A DNA stretch of 64,000 nucleotides from Sphingomonadaceae bacterium (lineage in GTDB: Bacteria > Pseudomonadota > Alphaproteobacteria > Sphingomonadales > Sphingomonadaceae). This document shows, in pieces, positions 25,735 through 35,109 of the stretch. The DNA is taken from positions 1 through 64,000 of the forward strand of contig CANJQJ010000006.1 in assembly GCA_947476425.1 (NCBI GenBank), read 5' to 3'. The position numbers were made by a program, and so were the translations under genes. Every line of letters starts with the position of its first letter. Position 1 is the first letter of the stretch. The notes below the pieces were generated by a model. The model made no database searches. It saw nothing but the letters and a program-made list of their open reading frames with translations, and was not told where the DNA came from.

Positions 25735-27060
25735 TCACCCGCGCCAAGCGCTCAAACGGCCCTTATCGTCAAGAAGATAGAGCGTGTTGTTGGCAACAAT
25801 CGGCTGGAGGCTGAGCGCCGAACCAATGTTGGTGGTCGAACCGATCCGACCGTCCACGACCGAAACGTTGATGAGCATCCCGCGCGAACTGCCGAGAATC
25901 AAGCGATCGCCTGCCAGGACAGGGCCCACCCATGAGATCGGCCGATCCTTCTTCTTGGCCTTGCCCCACTGGGGAAGCTGGCTGATCCAGCGAACCTTGC
26001 CGCTGACCTTGGAAATGCAAAGCAACTTCGCCTGGTCGGTGACCACAAATAGCCAGTCGCCGGCAACCCAGGGCGTAGCAATGCCGCCAATGTTGAGTTC
26101 CCAGAGACGCTGGCCAGTGACCAGTTCCATCGCAACCATGCGGCCGCCTTCGCCGATGGCATAGACGCGACCTTCGTCAATCAACGGTGCAGCATCGATG
26201 TCGGAGAGCGACGCCACGGCAGTGGTTACGCTCGTCCGTGAAAGCGCGTCCTGCCAGACTGCTCGGCCATTTTCGTAGCGGTAGGCATTCAGTTCACCCG
26301 ACGAGAAGCCTGCAACTACGGTTCCCTGCGCAACGGCTGGAGCGGCTACGCCGAAGATCCCCGAGTTCTCGAGCGCTCCGGCCGCGTTCCAGATCGTCTT
26401 GCCGTCAGCAGCGCTGAGTGCGAAAATCTGATTGTCCTGGCTGATCACATAGAGCTGGCCGTTGCTCACGGTCGGCGCACCGCGAAGCAGGCCGCCCGGA
26501 CGTACCTTCCATTGGACGGCACCCGTCGCCGCATCGATCGAGGCAACGTCGCCCATGCCCGTGGTCGCATAGAGGTGGCCGTCCGCAAAGCTGACGCCGC
26601 CCCCATAGACCAGATCGGAGCCGTCGCCCTTCACGCCCAGCGAAAGCTTCCATTTCACCGCGCCGCTGCCGGCGTCGAAAGCCTGCACTTCGGCCTGTGT
26701 GTCGATGACATAGATTACGCCGTTGGCGACCACGGGGCCGGAAGCAAGACGTGCCTTGGGACTATTGCCGTGGACTCCTACGCTCCATGCGCGGGCGAGC
26801 GCCTTGCCCAAGGCAAGGTGACCCATTGATTTCTGGGCATTGCCGCCGGGCTGTGCCCAATCGGCATTCGCCTCCGCAGGCGGAATGGCGACCGCCATGT
26901 CGGCCAGGCCGGGATCTATCTCAGCGCCGTTTTCGGCGGTAAGGACGGAGATTCGGTCTCCGAGCAATGGCGTCTTGGGATGATGGTCACCCCCCTTGCC
27001 AAACAGGCTGCAGCCGCCGAGGCCAATGAGCAGCAAGCCCGCGATCGTAATCCGCTTCAT
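25735..27060 (-). CDS. bamB: Outer-membrane assembly lipoprotein BamB (PQQ-type beta-propeller)
   Basis: The 441-residue protein begins with a lipoprotein signal (MKRITIAGLLLIGLGGCSLF, lipidation at Cys17). It continues as an eight-bladed propeller with repeated GxVxW-type blades: GSGAVKWKL, TGAVQWKVR, DGKTIWNAA, TGQRLWELN and SGKVRWISQ. BamB supports BamA in inserting outer-membrane proteins. ATG 27060 has AGGA nine bases upstream; an ATG at 27069 that overlaps the yfgM-like stop (ATGA) would add three residues. The yfgM-bamB-der order is conserved in many proteobacteria. Confidence 0.92.
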   Translation of the reverse strand: MKRITIAGLLLIGLGGCSLFGKGGDHHPKTPLLGDRISVLTAENGAEIDPGLADMAVAIPPAEANADWAQPGGNAQKSMGHLALGKALARAWSVGVHGNSPKARLASGPVVANGVIYVIDTQAEVQAFDAGSGAVKWKLSLGVKGDGSDLVYGGGVSFADGHLYATTGMGDVASIDAATGAVQWKVRPGGLLRGAPTVSNGQLYVISQDNQIFALSAADGKTIWNAAGALENSGIFGVAAPAVAQGTVVAGFSSGELNAYRYENGRAVWQDALSRTSVTTAVASLSDIDAAPLIDEGRVYAIGEGGRMVAMELVTGQRLWELNIGGIATPWVAGDWLFVVTDQAKLLCISKVSGKVRWISQLPQWGKAKKKDRPISWVGPVLAGDRLILGSSRGMLINVSVVDGRIGSTTNIGSALSLQPIVANNTLYLLDDKGRLSAWRG

Positions 27061-27065
27061 CAATC

Positions 27066-27767
27066 TCATTCCTTTACCGGGGCGGCAATCGCAGCCTCTG
27101 CATCTATGCCCAGCGCACCCGCGAGGCGGGTGGCACGCGCCCGGATCGACTCTGGCACCTTGGGATCCTTGGCGATCGCTCCAAACAAAGCTCCAGCCTT
27201 GTCCACTCGTCCACGCTGCAACCAGGCAACAGCCGTCATCTCGGCGGCGCTGCCGAACCACGGATTGCCCGGCACGGCAAGCGGCTTGAGGCGTTCGATC
27301 GCAATCTCGGGCTTCATCGTATCGAATTCCGCAGCAGTGCCCCGCAACAAGGCCAGATCGCGAAAGGGTTGGGCAAGGTTCTGGTCACCCGCAATTGACG
27401 CATAGTCCGCACTCGCACCCTTGCTGTCGCCCTGTTCAAGCTTGCGCGCCGCCAGGGCAAGCTTCGCAATCGCCCGATAGCCCTCGTTCTTACCACCGGC
27501 CAGTTCGCCCAGGGTCTTCTGGCCCTCGACGGCACGGCCCTGGCCGATCGCCTCAAGTGCCGCAATCATCTTCTCGCCGTCGGCCCCGGCAGCCTTTTCG
27601 CGCTCCGCCTGCCACCAGAGATATCCCCCGAAGACCGCCAGTGCGATCACAACGCCCGCCAATATCAGGCGGCCATAACGGCGCCAGATGTTGCCAAATT
27701 GCTCGCGGCGCAGTTCCTCGTCCACCTCGCGGAGGAAGGCATCGTCAGTCTGGGGGGGGAGCGCCAA
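27066..27767 (-). CDS. YfgM-like membrane-anchored TPR protein
   Basis: The 233-residue protein has a short cytoplasmic N-terminus (FLREVDEELRREQFGNIWRRYG), one membrane segment at about residues 33-52 (LILAGVVIALAVFGGYLWW) and a periplasmic TPR-like domain. This is the layout of YfgM, an ancillary SecYEG and periplasmic chaperone-network protein. The start is TTG 27767 with GGAGAT eight bases upstream; no ATG or GTG fits. The end overlaps bamB. Role by similarity and neighbourhood. Confidence 0.85.
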   Translation of the reverse strand: MALPPQTDDAFLREVDEELRREQFGNIWRRYGRLILAGVVIALAVFGGYLWWQAEREKAAGADGEKMIAALEAIGQGRAVEGQKTLGELAGGKNEGYRAIAKLALAARKLEQGDSKGASADYASIAGDQNLAQPFRDLALLRGTAAEFDTMKPEIAIERLKPLAVPGNPWFGSAAEMTAVAWLQRGRVDKAGALFGAIAKDPKVPESIRARATRLAGALGIDAEAAIAAPVKE

Positions 27768-27845
27768 GCGTCAATCTCCGTGGGTGTCGTTGAGGAGTCT
27801 CGGCTGTTCCTTAGCGGCGCCCGCGCCCGAACGAAAGCCGTTCGA

Positions 27846-28361
27846 TCAGGGGTGGCCGGCAGACGGCACCGACCAATCGACAAGATCGCCCGCGGTGATG
27901 CCCTCTAATGCAGCATGACCGCCCTCGATTTCGAGCACCGCGGCCACGGGCTCGCCAGCGTCGATTGGCTCTTCCGACAATGGCGTAGCCTTGGCAGCGA
28001 TCCGCGCGATCGAATGATCCGGGCGAATGAAGATGAAATCGAGCGGGATCACCGTGTTCTTCATCCAGAAGACAGCGCGGCGCGGCGGATCGAAGGGAAA
28101 AAGCATTCCGCCATCGACCGGCAGCGATCTGCGGAACATCAATCCGCGTGACTGCTGCGCCTCGGTCAGCGCCAATTCCACCTTGAAGACATGCGCGGCG
28201 CGGCCGCTGCGAATCGTCAAGGCCACCAGCGCCGCTTCAGCCGCGGATTTATCGACCCGACTTGATTGCTCGACCGGGGATGTAGCCGCCGGTTGGCAAC
28301 CGGTGACAAATCCCACCGCTAACGCAAGCGTGAATATTCTGCGCAATGCGGCGGGCTTCAC
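27846..28361 (-). CDS. DUF192 family lipoprotein
   Basis: The 171-residue protein has a lipoprotein signal ([13 protein letters not shown], Cys22). The DUF192 core follows: [47 protein letters not shown] and a C-terminal [12 protein letters not shown]. Function of DUF192 proteins is not established, although their fold is known from structures. The start GTG 28361 overlaps the stop of the double cold-shock gene (GTGA), so it is co-translated with it. Confidence 0.88.
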   Translation of the reverse strand: MKPAALRRIFTLALAVGFVTGCQPAATSPVEQSSRVDKSAAEAALVALTIRSGRAAHVFKVELALTEAQQSRGLMFRRSLPVDGGMLFPFDPPRRAVFWMKNTVIPLDFIFIRPDHSIARIAAKATPLSEEPIDAGEPVAAVLEIEGGHAALEGITAGDLVDWSVPSAGHP

Positions 28362-28981
28362 GGAAGGCGAGGCGCGAGAGCAACGGTGAGCGGCCCTTTT
28401 CGCCCATCGGCAATGCGCCCGAGCAATTTCTGCTCAGGCTCGAGATCGGCCAGGCCGGCGCGGCGCACCGTTTCCATATGCACGAAAACATCCCGATCGG
28501 ATCCGTCGCGAACAACGAAGCCATAGCCCTTGAGGCGATTGAACCATTTGACCGTGATCGGCTCGAATTCCCCGGCATTTTCGAAAAGCTCACCCGGATC
28601 GATACGATCCTGTGCCCTGCGGGCCGCCAGATCGGGATCGGGACCAATTGCGGTGCTGAGATCTATCGACTTTATCGAGCGCGCCTGCAGACCTCGCGCG
28701 CGTTTCACCACGTCGCAATCGAGGCGCGCGCCCTCGGGCAATCCGCGACGATCATGTTCCCGAAGAACGGAAAAATGGATCAGCACGTCGCCCAGGTCCC
28801 CGTCGCCGACCATGAAACCAAAGCCGCGAACTGCATCGAACCATTTCACAGTGCCGGAAACGCGCATCACCATTTCCGGGGCCTCGGACGTGGCGCCGGT
28901 CGATACGCAAACGAATTGCTCGGCGGACGAGGAACTCTCATCCTGAGCCAAATTCGACAATTCTACATGGTCACTTGCCAT
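28358..28981 (-). CDS. Cold-shock protein with two CSD domains
   Basis: The 207-residue protein carries two cold-shock domains. The first is [17 protein letters not shown] with DVLIHFSVL; the second is [16 protein letters not shown] with DVFVHMETV. Both keep the aromatic RNP1/RNP2 patches that bind single-stranded RNA or DNA. An acidic ~35-residue N-terminus precedes them. Double-CSD proteins are typical of alphaproteobacteria, where some are stationary-phase regulated. The start ATG follows a very strong GGGGGGAGGGGA site. The end overlaps the DUF192 gene. Confidence 0.93.
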   Translation of the reverse strand: MASDHVELSNLAQDESSSSAEQFVCVSTGATSEAPEMVMRVSGTVKWFDAVRGFGFMVGDGDLGDVLIHFSVLREHDRRGLPEGARLDCDVVKRARGLQARSIKSIDLSTAIGPDPDLAARRAQDRIDPGELFENAGEFEPITVKWFNRLKGYGFVVRDGSDRDVFVHMETVRRAGLADLEPEQKLLGRIADGRKGPLTVALAPRLP

Positions 28982-29054
28982 CAAGTCCCCTCCCCCCAGA
29001 GGCGTATGGTTGCTAACATGATAATCGGGCAAGGCGAAGCAACAAAAGCACAAA

Positions 29055-29600
29055 CTAGATGGAATCGGGAAAATTCATAAAATCCGTCGCGTTGCCGGGG
29101 TCAAGGATTTTTCGGATCATATCAATGGTATGTCCAGCCCGAACCATCGCGGCAAACGCCCGCCGGGCAGCAACGGGATCGTTGGTTTCCGGACCAAAAG
29201 GACCGATCCGACGTCGTTTTGCGAAATTCAGCGCCGCGGCAATGGCCTGCTGGGAAGCAGCTTCCTCGTCGGGCTGGGCAAGATCTTCGCGGGCGATTCC
29301 TGCGGCTTGCAGGGCGGCGTCGATACGGCGCTTTCCATAGCCCCGGCGCGTCATCGAGACGGTCCGCATTTCAGCGAAAGCCTGGTCATCGACATAACCG
29401 AGTGCCGCGAAACGGTCGACGAGCGCGTCAATCGGCACATCCCCCTCGCCTTCCCAGCCGCGCTCCCGGATTTTGCGCCTCAGATAGCTCGCAAGCTTGC
29501 CCCGCGTCGTCGCATATCGCTCGACATAACGGAGCGCACAGCGTTCCAGCCCGGCTGATTCGGTGAATGGAGTGTTGCGATTTGGTGTCTGTCGTGCCAC
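29055..29600 (-). CDS. recX: RecX-family regulator of RecA
   Basis: The protein has the RecX triple-helix repeats: [26 protein letters not shown], then [20 protein letters not shown], then [18 protein letters not shown] and a C-terminal repeat. RecX binds along RecA filaments and limits their activity. The start is uncertain. GTG 29600 gives 181 residues and the usual short N-terminus; GTG 29618 or ATG 29660 are longer options without clear ribosome sites. recA is not in the window. The gene diverges from the fatty acyl-AMP ligase gene. Confidence 0.85.
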   Translation of the reverse strand: MARQTPNRNTPFTESAGLERCALRYVERYATTRGKLASYLRRKIRERGWEGEGDVPIDALVDRFAALGYVDDQAFAEMRTVSMTRRGYGKRRIDAALQAAGIAREDLAQPDEEAASQQAIAAALNFAKRRRIGPFGPETNDPVAARRAFAAMVRAGHTIDMIRKILDPGNATDFMNFPDSI

Positions 29601-29735
29601 GCGCCATTTTTGTGCCACAGTCGGGCCGGATTTTGAACGCCCATGATCGACTAAACACATTTTTGTTCGAACTGGATGGAAGGGCCGCACTAGGTGAACC
29701 AAACGCAACGGCCTTTAAAGAGGGAGCAGCTGGCA

Positions 29736-31505
29736 ATGCCCGATGACATTGCACGCCCGAAAATTATTCCGGCTATCGACGCGGAACTCGTGCCGACGGC
29801 AACCATGGACACGCTTGCGCGACGTTTTTCCGATTTCGAAACCCTTGGCGAGGCACTCGACTATGCGGCCCAGGGCCAACGCGGCCTTAATTTCCACGAT
29901 GCCCGCGGCAAGCTTGAGCGCGCCTATCACTTCTCGGAGCTGCGTTCCGACGCGCTCGGCATGGCGCGCCGTCTCATCGCGCAGGGCGTCAAGACAGGCG
30001 ATCGCATCGCTCTGATCGCTGAAACGGGCCCCGACTTCGCCGCGCTCTTCTTCGGGACGGTCTATGCCGGCGCCTGGCCCGTGCCTCTCCCTCTGCCGAC
30101 ATCCTTCGGCGGACGCGAGACTTACATCGACCAGCTCATCGTCCAGCTCGGCAGCTGCGATCCAAAGCTGCTGCTTTATCCCGATGAACTTTCGACCATG
30201 ACCGAGGCGGCTGCGGCTGCAACCAGCGTCGAAGCGATCTCATGGCAGGCATTTGGCGAATTTCCGGTCACAAACGTCGCACTGCCGAAGGCAAGCGGCC
30301 AGGATATCGCATATCTTCAATATTCGAGCGGATCGACTCGCTTCCCGCATGGCGTAGCGATCACGCACCATGCCTTGCTCAACAATCTCAAGGCGCATGC
30401 CTATGGGATGGCGCTGATCGATACCGACCGCTGCGTGAGCTGGCTGCCCTGGTATCATGACATGGGCCTGGTCGGCTGCTTCCTGTCCCCGATCGCGAAC
30501 CAAGTCTCGACCGACTACCTCAAGACCGAGGATTTCGCACGCCGTCCGCTTGCGTGGCTCGACATGATCAGCCGCAACGAAGGTACGTCGATCAGCTACT
30601 CGCCGACCTTCGGCTACGATATCTGTGCGCGACGAATTTCCAGCCAGACCCACGCCAGCGACCGATTCGACCTTTCGCGCTGGCGGCTGGCCGGAAACGG
30701 TGCCGACATGATCCGGCCGGACGTCATGCAGGCTTTCGTCGATACGTTTGCGGATACCGGCTTCAAGGCATCCGCTTTCCTGCCGAGCTATGGCCTCGCC
30801 GAAGCCACGCTTGCCGTCTCGATCATGCCGCCGGGCGAAGGAATTGTCGTCGAGCTGGTCGAGGAAACCGAGCTTTCGGGGAGTGACCGCGCAACCGGAC
30901 GCCCCAAGCGCTATCGTGCGGTCGTCAATTGCGGCAAGCCCGTGCGCGACATGACCATCGAGGTCCGCGACGAGGATGGCGCAATCCTGCCGGAGAAGTC
31001 GATCGGCAAGATCTGGTGCAAGGGCCCGTCGGTGATGGTCGGATATTTCCGCGACGAGGAGGCGACCGCCGCCTGCATGGTGGATGGCTGGCTCGACACC
31101 GGCGACATGGGCTATCTTTCGGACGGCTACATCTACATCGTCGGCCGCGCCAAGGACATGATCATCGTCAACGGCAAGAATCACTGGCCGCAGGACATTG
31201 AATGGGCCGTCGAACAGCTGCCGGGCTTCAAGGCCGGCGACATCGCGGCCTTTGCCATCACGACACCCGGCGGCGAGGAAACACCTGCCGTGCTCGTCCA
31301 GTGCCGTACCTCGGATCCCGCCGAGCGCACCCGCCTGCGCAATGAGATACGGGAACGCGTCCGCTCGATCACCGGCATGCATTGCGTCGTCGAACTGGTT
31401 CCGCCCCGCACGTTGCCGCGCACCAGCTCCGGCAAGCTGAGCAGGACGAAGGCGCGCAATCTCTATCTGTCGGGCGAGATCCAGCCGTACGACATCGCGG
31501 CTTGA
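29736..31505 (+). CDS. Fatty acyl-AMP ligase (FAAL/FadD32-like)
   Basis: The 589-residue adenylating enzyme has the FAAL version of the motifs: LQYSSGSTRFPHGVAITH, VSWLPWYHDMGLVGCFL, SYSPTFGYDIC, LPSYGLAEATLAV, WLDTGDMGYL and GRAKDMIIVNGKNHWPQD. These FAAL hallmarks, especially the SYGLAEATL and WYHDMGL blocks, separate it from acyl-CoA synthetases; FAALs usually hand acyl-AMP to an acyl carrier protein. No ACP, PKS or NRPS gene lies nearby. ATG 29736 has AGGGAG upstream; a GTG at 29694 is another option. Confidence 0.88.
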   Translation: MPDDIARPKIIPAIDAELVPTATMDTLARRFSDFETLGEALDYAAQGQRGLNFHDARGKLERAYHFSELRSDALGMARRLIAQGVKTGDRIALIAETGPDFAALFFGTVYAGAWPVPLPLPTSFGGRETYIDQLIVQLGSCDPKLLLYPDELSTMTEAAAAATSVEAISWQAFGEFPVTNVALPKASGQDIAYLQYSSGSTRFPHGVAITHHALLNNLKAHAYGMALIDTDRCVSWLPWYHDMGLVGCFLSPIANQVSTDYLKTEDFARRPLAWLDMISRNEGTSISYSPTFGYDICARRISSQTHASDRFDLSRWRLAGNGADMIRPDVMQAFVDTFADTGFKASAFLPSYGLAEATLAVSIMPPGEGIVVELVEETELSGSDRATGRPKRYRAVVNCGKPVRDMTIEVRDEDGAILPEKSIGKIWCKGPSVMVGYFRDEEATAACMVDGWLDTGDMGYLSDGYIYIVGRAKDMIIVNGKNHWPQDIEWAVEQLPGFKAGDIAAFAITTPGGEETPAVLVQCRTSDPAERTRLRNEIRERVRSITGMHCVVELVPPRTLPRTSSGKLSRTKARNLYLSGEIQPYDIAA

Positions 31506-31527
31506 GCCGCGGGCGTGCGGGCACCCC

Positions 31528-31556
31528 TTGCACTTCGCTACGCCCGCCGCTAATAG
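31528..31556 (+). promoter_or_regulatory. Sigma-70 promoter for tRNA-Trp (and possibly secE-nusG)
   Basis: TTGCAC and TAATAG are separated by exactly 17 bp. The predicted start near 31563 leaves about a dozen bases before the tRNA, as expected for a tRNA promoter. No terminator is visible between the tRNA and secE, so the transcript may continue. Confidence 0.7.
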
Positions 31557-31575
31557 CCCGCGTTCTCCGACCCGG

Positions 31576-31651
31576 AGGAGTGTAGCTCAGTTGGTAGAGC
31601 ATCGGTCTCCAAAACCGAGGGCCGTGGGTTCGAGTCCCTCCACTCCTGCCA
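31576..31651 (+). tRNA. tRNA-Trp (anticodon CCA)
   Basis: The 76-nt cloverleaf has an acceptor stem AGGAGTG/CACTCCT, a D-arm with AGCTCAGTTGGTAGAGC, an anticodon stem CGGT/ACCG with loop CTCCAAA (anticodon CCA), and a T-arm GTGGGTTCGAGTCCCTC. The 3' CCA is encoded. It sits upstream of secE, as in many alphaproteobacteria. Confidence 0.97.
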
Positions 31652-31779
31652 CCGCAAGGTGACAGGCTCGAGTTCGGGTTGGAGAAAGAAAGAGGTCCAG
31701 GTCACACCGGGCGAACCGGGGCGTGGCTGACGGCCTCTTATTGGCTTTTGTGGCCGATGAATTTTGTGGAAGGCAGTTC

Positions 31780-31977
31780 GTGGCGAAGACATCACCCGGC
31801 GAGTTCATCCGACAGGTACGCGCGGAGACCAAGAAGGTCACCTGGCCAACCCGTCGCGAAACGATGCTGACGGCCATGATGGTAATCATCATGACGGTGA
31901 TGCTGGGCGTGTTCTTTTTCGGCGTTGACCAGGTCTTCAGCCGGATCGTCCGCGCCCTGCTTTCGCTGCTGGGCTAA
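31780..31977 (+). CDS. secE: Preprotein translocase subunit SecE
   Basis: This 65-residue single-span SecE holds SecY in the translocase. The amphipathic helix FIRQVRAETKKVTWPTRRET precedes one membrane segment (MMVIIMTVMLGVFFFGVDQVF). GTG 31780 was chosen because GGAAGG lies six bases upstream and it gives the standard short alphaproteobacterial SecE. The in-frame upstream sequence is not SecE-like. nusG follows 30 bp later, the classic secE-nusG pair. Confidence 0.95.
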   Translation: MAKTSPGEFIRQVRAETKKVTWPTRRETMLTAMMVIIMTVMLGVFFFGVDQVFSRIVRALLSLLG

Positions 31978-32007
31978 AGAGTTTTTGAGAGGGTAGGTCG
32001 CCGATCC

Positions 32008-32547
32008 ATGTCGCGCTGGTACATCATCCACGCTTATTCGGGCTTCGAAAACAAGGTTCGCGATGCGATCCTTTCGGAAGCGACCCGCATGGGTCTCGAT
32101 CGCCTGGTCGAATCTGTCGACGTTCCGACCGAAAAGGTCACCGAGGTCCGTCGCGGCAAGAAGATCACTTCGGATCGCAAGTTTTTCCCGGGCTATGTGC
32201 TCGCGAAGCTCGAGATGAACGACGACGTCTATCACCTCGTGAAGAACACGCCGAAGGTGACTGGCTTCCTCGGATCGTCGGGCAAGCCCCAGCCGATCAC
32301 GGACGCCGAAGCGGCGCGCATCCTGAATACCAAGGATGAAGCCGCAGCCGCTGCGCCCAAGCAGAAGCTCAAGGTCGATTACGAGATCGGCGACCAGGTC
32401 AAGGTGCTCGACGGTCCGTTCGCGAGCTTCAACGGCCTCGTCGAGGAACTCGATTTCGACAAGAACAAGGTCAAGGTTTCGGTGTCGATCTTCGGTCGCG
32501 CCACCCCGGTCGAACTCGATTTCGAACAGGTCGAACGGGTCAAATAA
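32008..32547 (+). CDS. nusG: Transcription termination/antitermination factor NusG
   Basis: The 179-residue protein has the NGN domain (MSRWYIIHAYSGFENKVRDA, FPGYVLAKLEMND, TGFLGSSGKPQPI) and a C-terminal KOW domain (GDQVKVLDGPFASFNGLVEE). NusG binds the RNA polymerase clamp and links it with Rho or ribosomal S10. A ~15-residue alanine-rich linker (DEAAAAAPKQKLKV) separates the domains. It lies between secE and rplK, as expected. Confidence 0.97.
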   Translation: MSRWYIIHAYSGFENKVRDAILSEATRMGLDRLVESVDVPTEKVTEVRRGKKITSDRKFFPGYVLAKLEMNDDVYHLVKNTPKVTGFLGSSGKPQPITDAEAARILNTKDEAAAAAPKQKLKVDYEIGDQVKVLDGPFASFNGLVEELDFDKNKVKVSVSIFGRATPVELDFEQVERVK

Positions 32548-32655
32548 TTTTCGACGCAAGTCGAGAATGCTGCGGGAGGCTTCGAGCCGCTTGAACCGCT
32601 AAACTTGAACAGGGCAAAGCGCCGTTGCGCCCAGCCCCACTAGAGAGTGAGAAAT

Positions 32656-33087
32656 ATGGCAAAGAAGATTACCGGCTATATCAAGCTGCAGGTGCCAGCC
32701 GGCGCCGCCAATCCATCCCCGCCGATCGGGCCCGCGCTCGGTCAGCGTGGCGTCAACATCATGGAGTTCTGCAAGGCGTTCAACGCGCAGACCCAGGATC
32801 TTGAAAAGGCGATGCCGATCCCGACCGTAATCACGGTCTATGCGGATCGCAGCTTCTCCTTCGTCACCAAGACCCCGCCAGCGAGCTTCCTGCTCAAGAA
32901 GGCGGCTGGCCTGAAGGCCGGTTCCAAGGAGCCGAGCAAGATTTCGGCTGGCACGATCAAGCGGTCGCAGGTCGCTGAAATCGCCCAGACGAAGATGAAG
33001 GATCTCAACGCCAACGACATCGAGGCGGCGACCCGCATCATCGAAGGCTCCGCCCGCGCAATGGGCCTCGAAGTGGTGGAGGGCTGA
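32656..33087 (+). CDS. rplK: 50S ribosomal protein L11
   Basis: The 143-residue L11 begins [16 protein letters not shown], contains [20 protein letters not shown], and ends with the rRNA-binding C-terminal domain ([19 protein letters not shown]). It forms the GTPase-associated centre with 23S rRNA. ATG 32656 has GAGAGTGAG upstream; an ATG nine bases earlier is less likely. rplA follows after 4 bp. Confidence 0.98.
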   Translation: MAKKITGYIKLQVPAGAANPSPPIGPALGQRGVNIMEFCKAFNAQTQDLEKAMPIPTVITVYADRSFSFVTKTPPASFLLKKAAGLKAGSKEPSKISAGTIKRSQVAEIAQTKMKDLNANDIEAATRIIEGSARAMGLEVVEG

Positions 33088-33091
33088 TATC

Positions 33092-33787
33092 ATGGCAAAG
33101 CTAACCAAGAAGGCGAAAGTCCTGGCCGCGATCGATCGCGAAAAGCTTCACGGCGTCAACGAGGCGATCGCGCTGGCCAAGGCCAATGCAACCTCGAAGT
33201 TCGACGAAACCATCGAGATCGCGCTGAACCTGGGCGTCGATCCTCGCCACGCCGACCAGATGGTCCGTGGCGTCGTCACCCTGCCCAAGGGCACCGGCAA
33301 GACCGTCCGAGTCGGCGTGTTCGCACGCGGCGCCAAGGCTGAAGAAGCCACGGCCGCGGGTGCTGACGTCGTCGGCGCAGAGGACCTGCTCGAGATCGTC
33401 CAGGGCGGCAAGATCGAATTCGATCGCTGCATCGCGACCCCGGACATGATGGGCCTCGTCGGCCGCCTCGGCAAGGTTCTCGGCCCCAAGGGCCTGATGC
33501 CTAACCCGAAGCTCGGCACCGTGACCATGAACGTCGGTGAAGCCGTCAAGGCAGCCAAGGGCGGCCAGGTCGAGTTCCGCGTCGAGAAGGCCGGGATCAT
33601 CCATAGCGGCATCGGCAAGGCAAGCTTCCCAGCCGACGATCTTCGCGCCAATTTCGACGCGTTCGTCGATGCGATCCTCAAGGCGAAGCCGACCGGCGCC
33701 AAGGGCAAGTATCTCCGCAAGGTGGCTGTCAGCTCGACGATGGGCGCAGGCATCAAGGTAGACGTGGCCGAAGTTTCGGCTTCGTAA
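33092..33787 (+). CDS. rplA: 50S ribosomal protein L1
   Basis: The 231-residue L1 matches the family throughout: [52 protein letters not shown] and the C-terminal [11 protein letters not shown]1 forms the mobile stalk near the E site and, in E. coli, represses its own operon by binding mRNA. It starts 4 bp after rplK. A strong hairpin (33797-33822) follows the stop. Confidence 0.98.
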   Translation: MAKLTKKAKVLAAIDREKLHGVNEAIALAKANATSKFDETIEIALNLGVDPRHADQMVRGVVTLPKGTGKTVRVGVFARGAKAEEATAAGADVVGAEDLLEIVQGGKIEFDRCIATPDMMGLVGRLGKVLGPKGLMPNPKLGTVTMNVGEAVKAAKGGQVEFRVEKAGIIHSGIGKASFPADDLRANFDAFVDAILKAKPTGAKGKYLRKVAVSSTMGAGIKVDVAEVSAS

Positions 33788-33796
33788 TCGAGATTA

Positions 33797-34035
33797 GCCG
33801 GGGCGGGTCCGCCCTCCCCGGCCAGTACCGTCCGAGACAGCAGGTGAAGGGAATTTGCCCTTCTTAATCTCCTGCCAAGACGGGGAAAGTTTTTACCGGC
33901 TGCCGCAAGGACGCCGGGTCTGCCAACGGATGCGTATCCGTGATGCCAGGCGACTTACCCCTCGGACAGGTTCGATGCGGCGTATCAGCATCGAGCCGCC
34001 CCCCGCCGGATGTTCCGTCGGGGAAACGAAGGAGT
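33797..34035 (+). promoter_or_regulatory. rplJ leader region (candidate L10-binding leader)
   Basis: The 253-bp untranslated region between rplA and rplJ holds several stable hairpins. 33797-33822 is GCCGGGG/CCCCGGC with an inner GGG/CCC. 33969-33997 has a 10-bp stem, GGTTCGATGC/GCATCGAGCC with one G-T pair. 34001-34023 has CCCCG/CGGGG plus CGGA/TCCG. The last ends just before the AAGGAG ribosome site of rplJ, so folding could gate translation. In many bacteria the L10-L12 complex binds this leader to repress rplJL; that role is inferred here. Confidence 0.6.
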
Positions 34036-34040
34036 AAGGC

Positions 34041-34556
34041 ATGGATAGAGCTCAAAAAAGAGAGTTCGTCGCCGCGCTGAACCGCACCTTCACCGAGACC
34101 AGCGTGGTGGTTGTCACCCGCAATCTCGGCATGACCGTCGCGCAGTCTACTGCGTTGCGGGTGAAGATGCGTGACGCTGGCGCGAGCTACAAAGTGTCCA
34201 AGAACCGCCTTGTCCGTATTGCGATCGAGGGCACGCCCTACGTCGGTATCAGCGCCATGCTGACCGGCCCGACGGCACTTTCGACCTCTATCGACCCAGT
34301 CGCGGCCGCCAAGGTCGTCGTCGAGTTCGCGAAGACCAACGACAAGTTGGAAATCGTGGGCGGGTCGATGGGCGATGTCGTCCTCGACGTCAATGCAGTG
34401 AAGGCGCTCGCAGAGCTGCCTTCGCTCGATGAACTGCGCGCCAAGATCGTGGGCCTCATTCAGGCGCCCGCGACCAAGATCGTCCAGATCATCCAGGCAC
34501 CGGCAGGACAGCTTGCCCGCGTTTTCGGGGCCTATGCGGCCAAGGAAGACGCCTGA
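34041..34556 (+). CDS. rplJ: 50S ribosomal protein L10
   Basis: The 171-residue L10 has the rRNA-binding N-terminal domain ([34 protein letters not shown]) and the C-terminal helix ([17 protein letters not shown]) that carries L7/L12 dimers. The ribosome site AAGGAG lies just upstream of ATG 34041. It follows a structured leader and is followed 57 bp later by rplL, the usual stalk-protein pair. Confidence 0.97.
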   Translation: MDRAQKREFVAALNRTFTETSVVVVTRNLGMTVAQSTALRVKMRDAGASYKVSKNRLVRIAIEGTPYVGISAMLTGPTALSTSIDPVAAAKVVVEFAKTNDKLEIVGGSMGDVVLDVNAVKALAELPSLDELRAKIVGLIQAPATKIVQIIQAPAGQLARVFGAYAAKEDA

Positions 34557-34613
34557 ACATCATCGCTACGCAATTGAAACTTGATGGGGCGATGGCCCCG
34601 ATGGAGACTTAAA

Positions 34614-34982
34614 ATGGCTGACCTTAACAAGATTGTTGACGACCTTTCGGCTCTGACCGTTCTCGAAGCTGCGGAGCTCTCGAAGCTCCTCGAAGAGAAG
34701 TGGGGCGTTTCGGCCGCCGCTGCCGTCGCCGTTGCGGCGCCTGCCGCTGCCGGCCCGGTTGCTGAAGAGAAGACCGAATTCGACGTCATCCTCACCGGCG
34801 ACGGTGGCAAGAAGATCAACGTGATCAAGGAAGTCCGCGCCCTCACCGGTCTCGGCCTGACCGAAGCCAAGACGCTCGTTGAATCGGCTCCAAAGGCCGT
34901 CAAGGAAGGCGTCAACAAGGAAGAGGCCGAAAAGGTCAAGAAGCAGCTCGAAGACGCCGGCGCGACCGTCGAACTCAAGTAA
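34614..34982 (+). CDS. rplL: 50S ribosomal protein L7/L12
   Basis: The 122-residue protein has the dimerising N-terminus ([20 protein letters not shown]), an alanine-rich hinge, and the factor-binding C-terminal domain ([33 protein letters not shown]). It recruits and activates translational GTPases. ATG 34614 is the conserved start. A strong terminator follows 38 bp after the stop, which separates the ribosomal block from the next genes. Confidence 0.98.
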   Translation: MADLNKIVDDLSALTVLEAAELSKLLEEKWGVSAAAAVAVAAPAAAGPVAEEKTEFDVILTGDGGKKINVIKEVRALTGLGLTEAKTLVESAPKAVKEGVNKEEAEKVKKQLEDAGATVELK

Positions 34983-35020
34983 GCTTCTCGCCCGCAAGGG
35001 CGGAACTTCACGATCGAAAG

Positions 35021-35051
35021 GGGCGGCTCCGCAAGGGGTCGCCCTTTTTTG
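35021..35051 (+). terminator. Rho-independent terminator after rplL
   Basis: A 10-bp stem GGGCGGCTCC/GGGGTCGCCC (two wobble-type pairs) closed by a GCAA tetraloop is followed by six T. It should end much of the rplKAJL transcription before the cupin gene. Confidence 0.88.
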
Positions 35052-35109
35052 TCGGAGGACATGCGGAAAGCCATAGTTCGCGCATCTAGGGGTAAGCCCG
35101 GAGGCCCGC

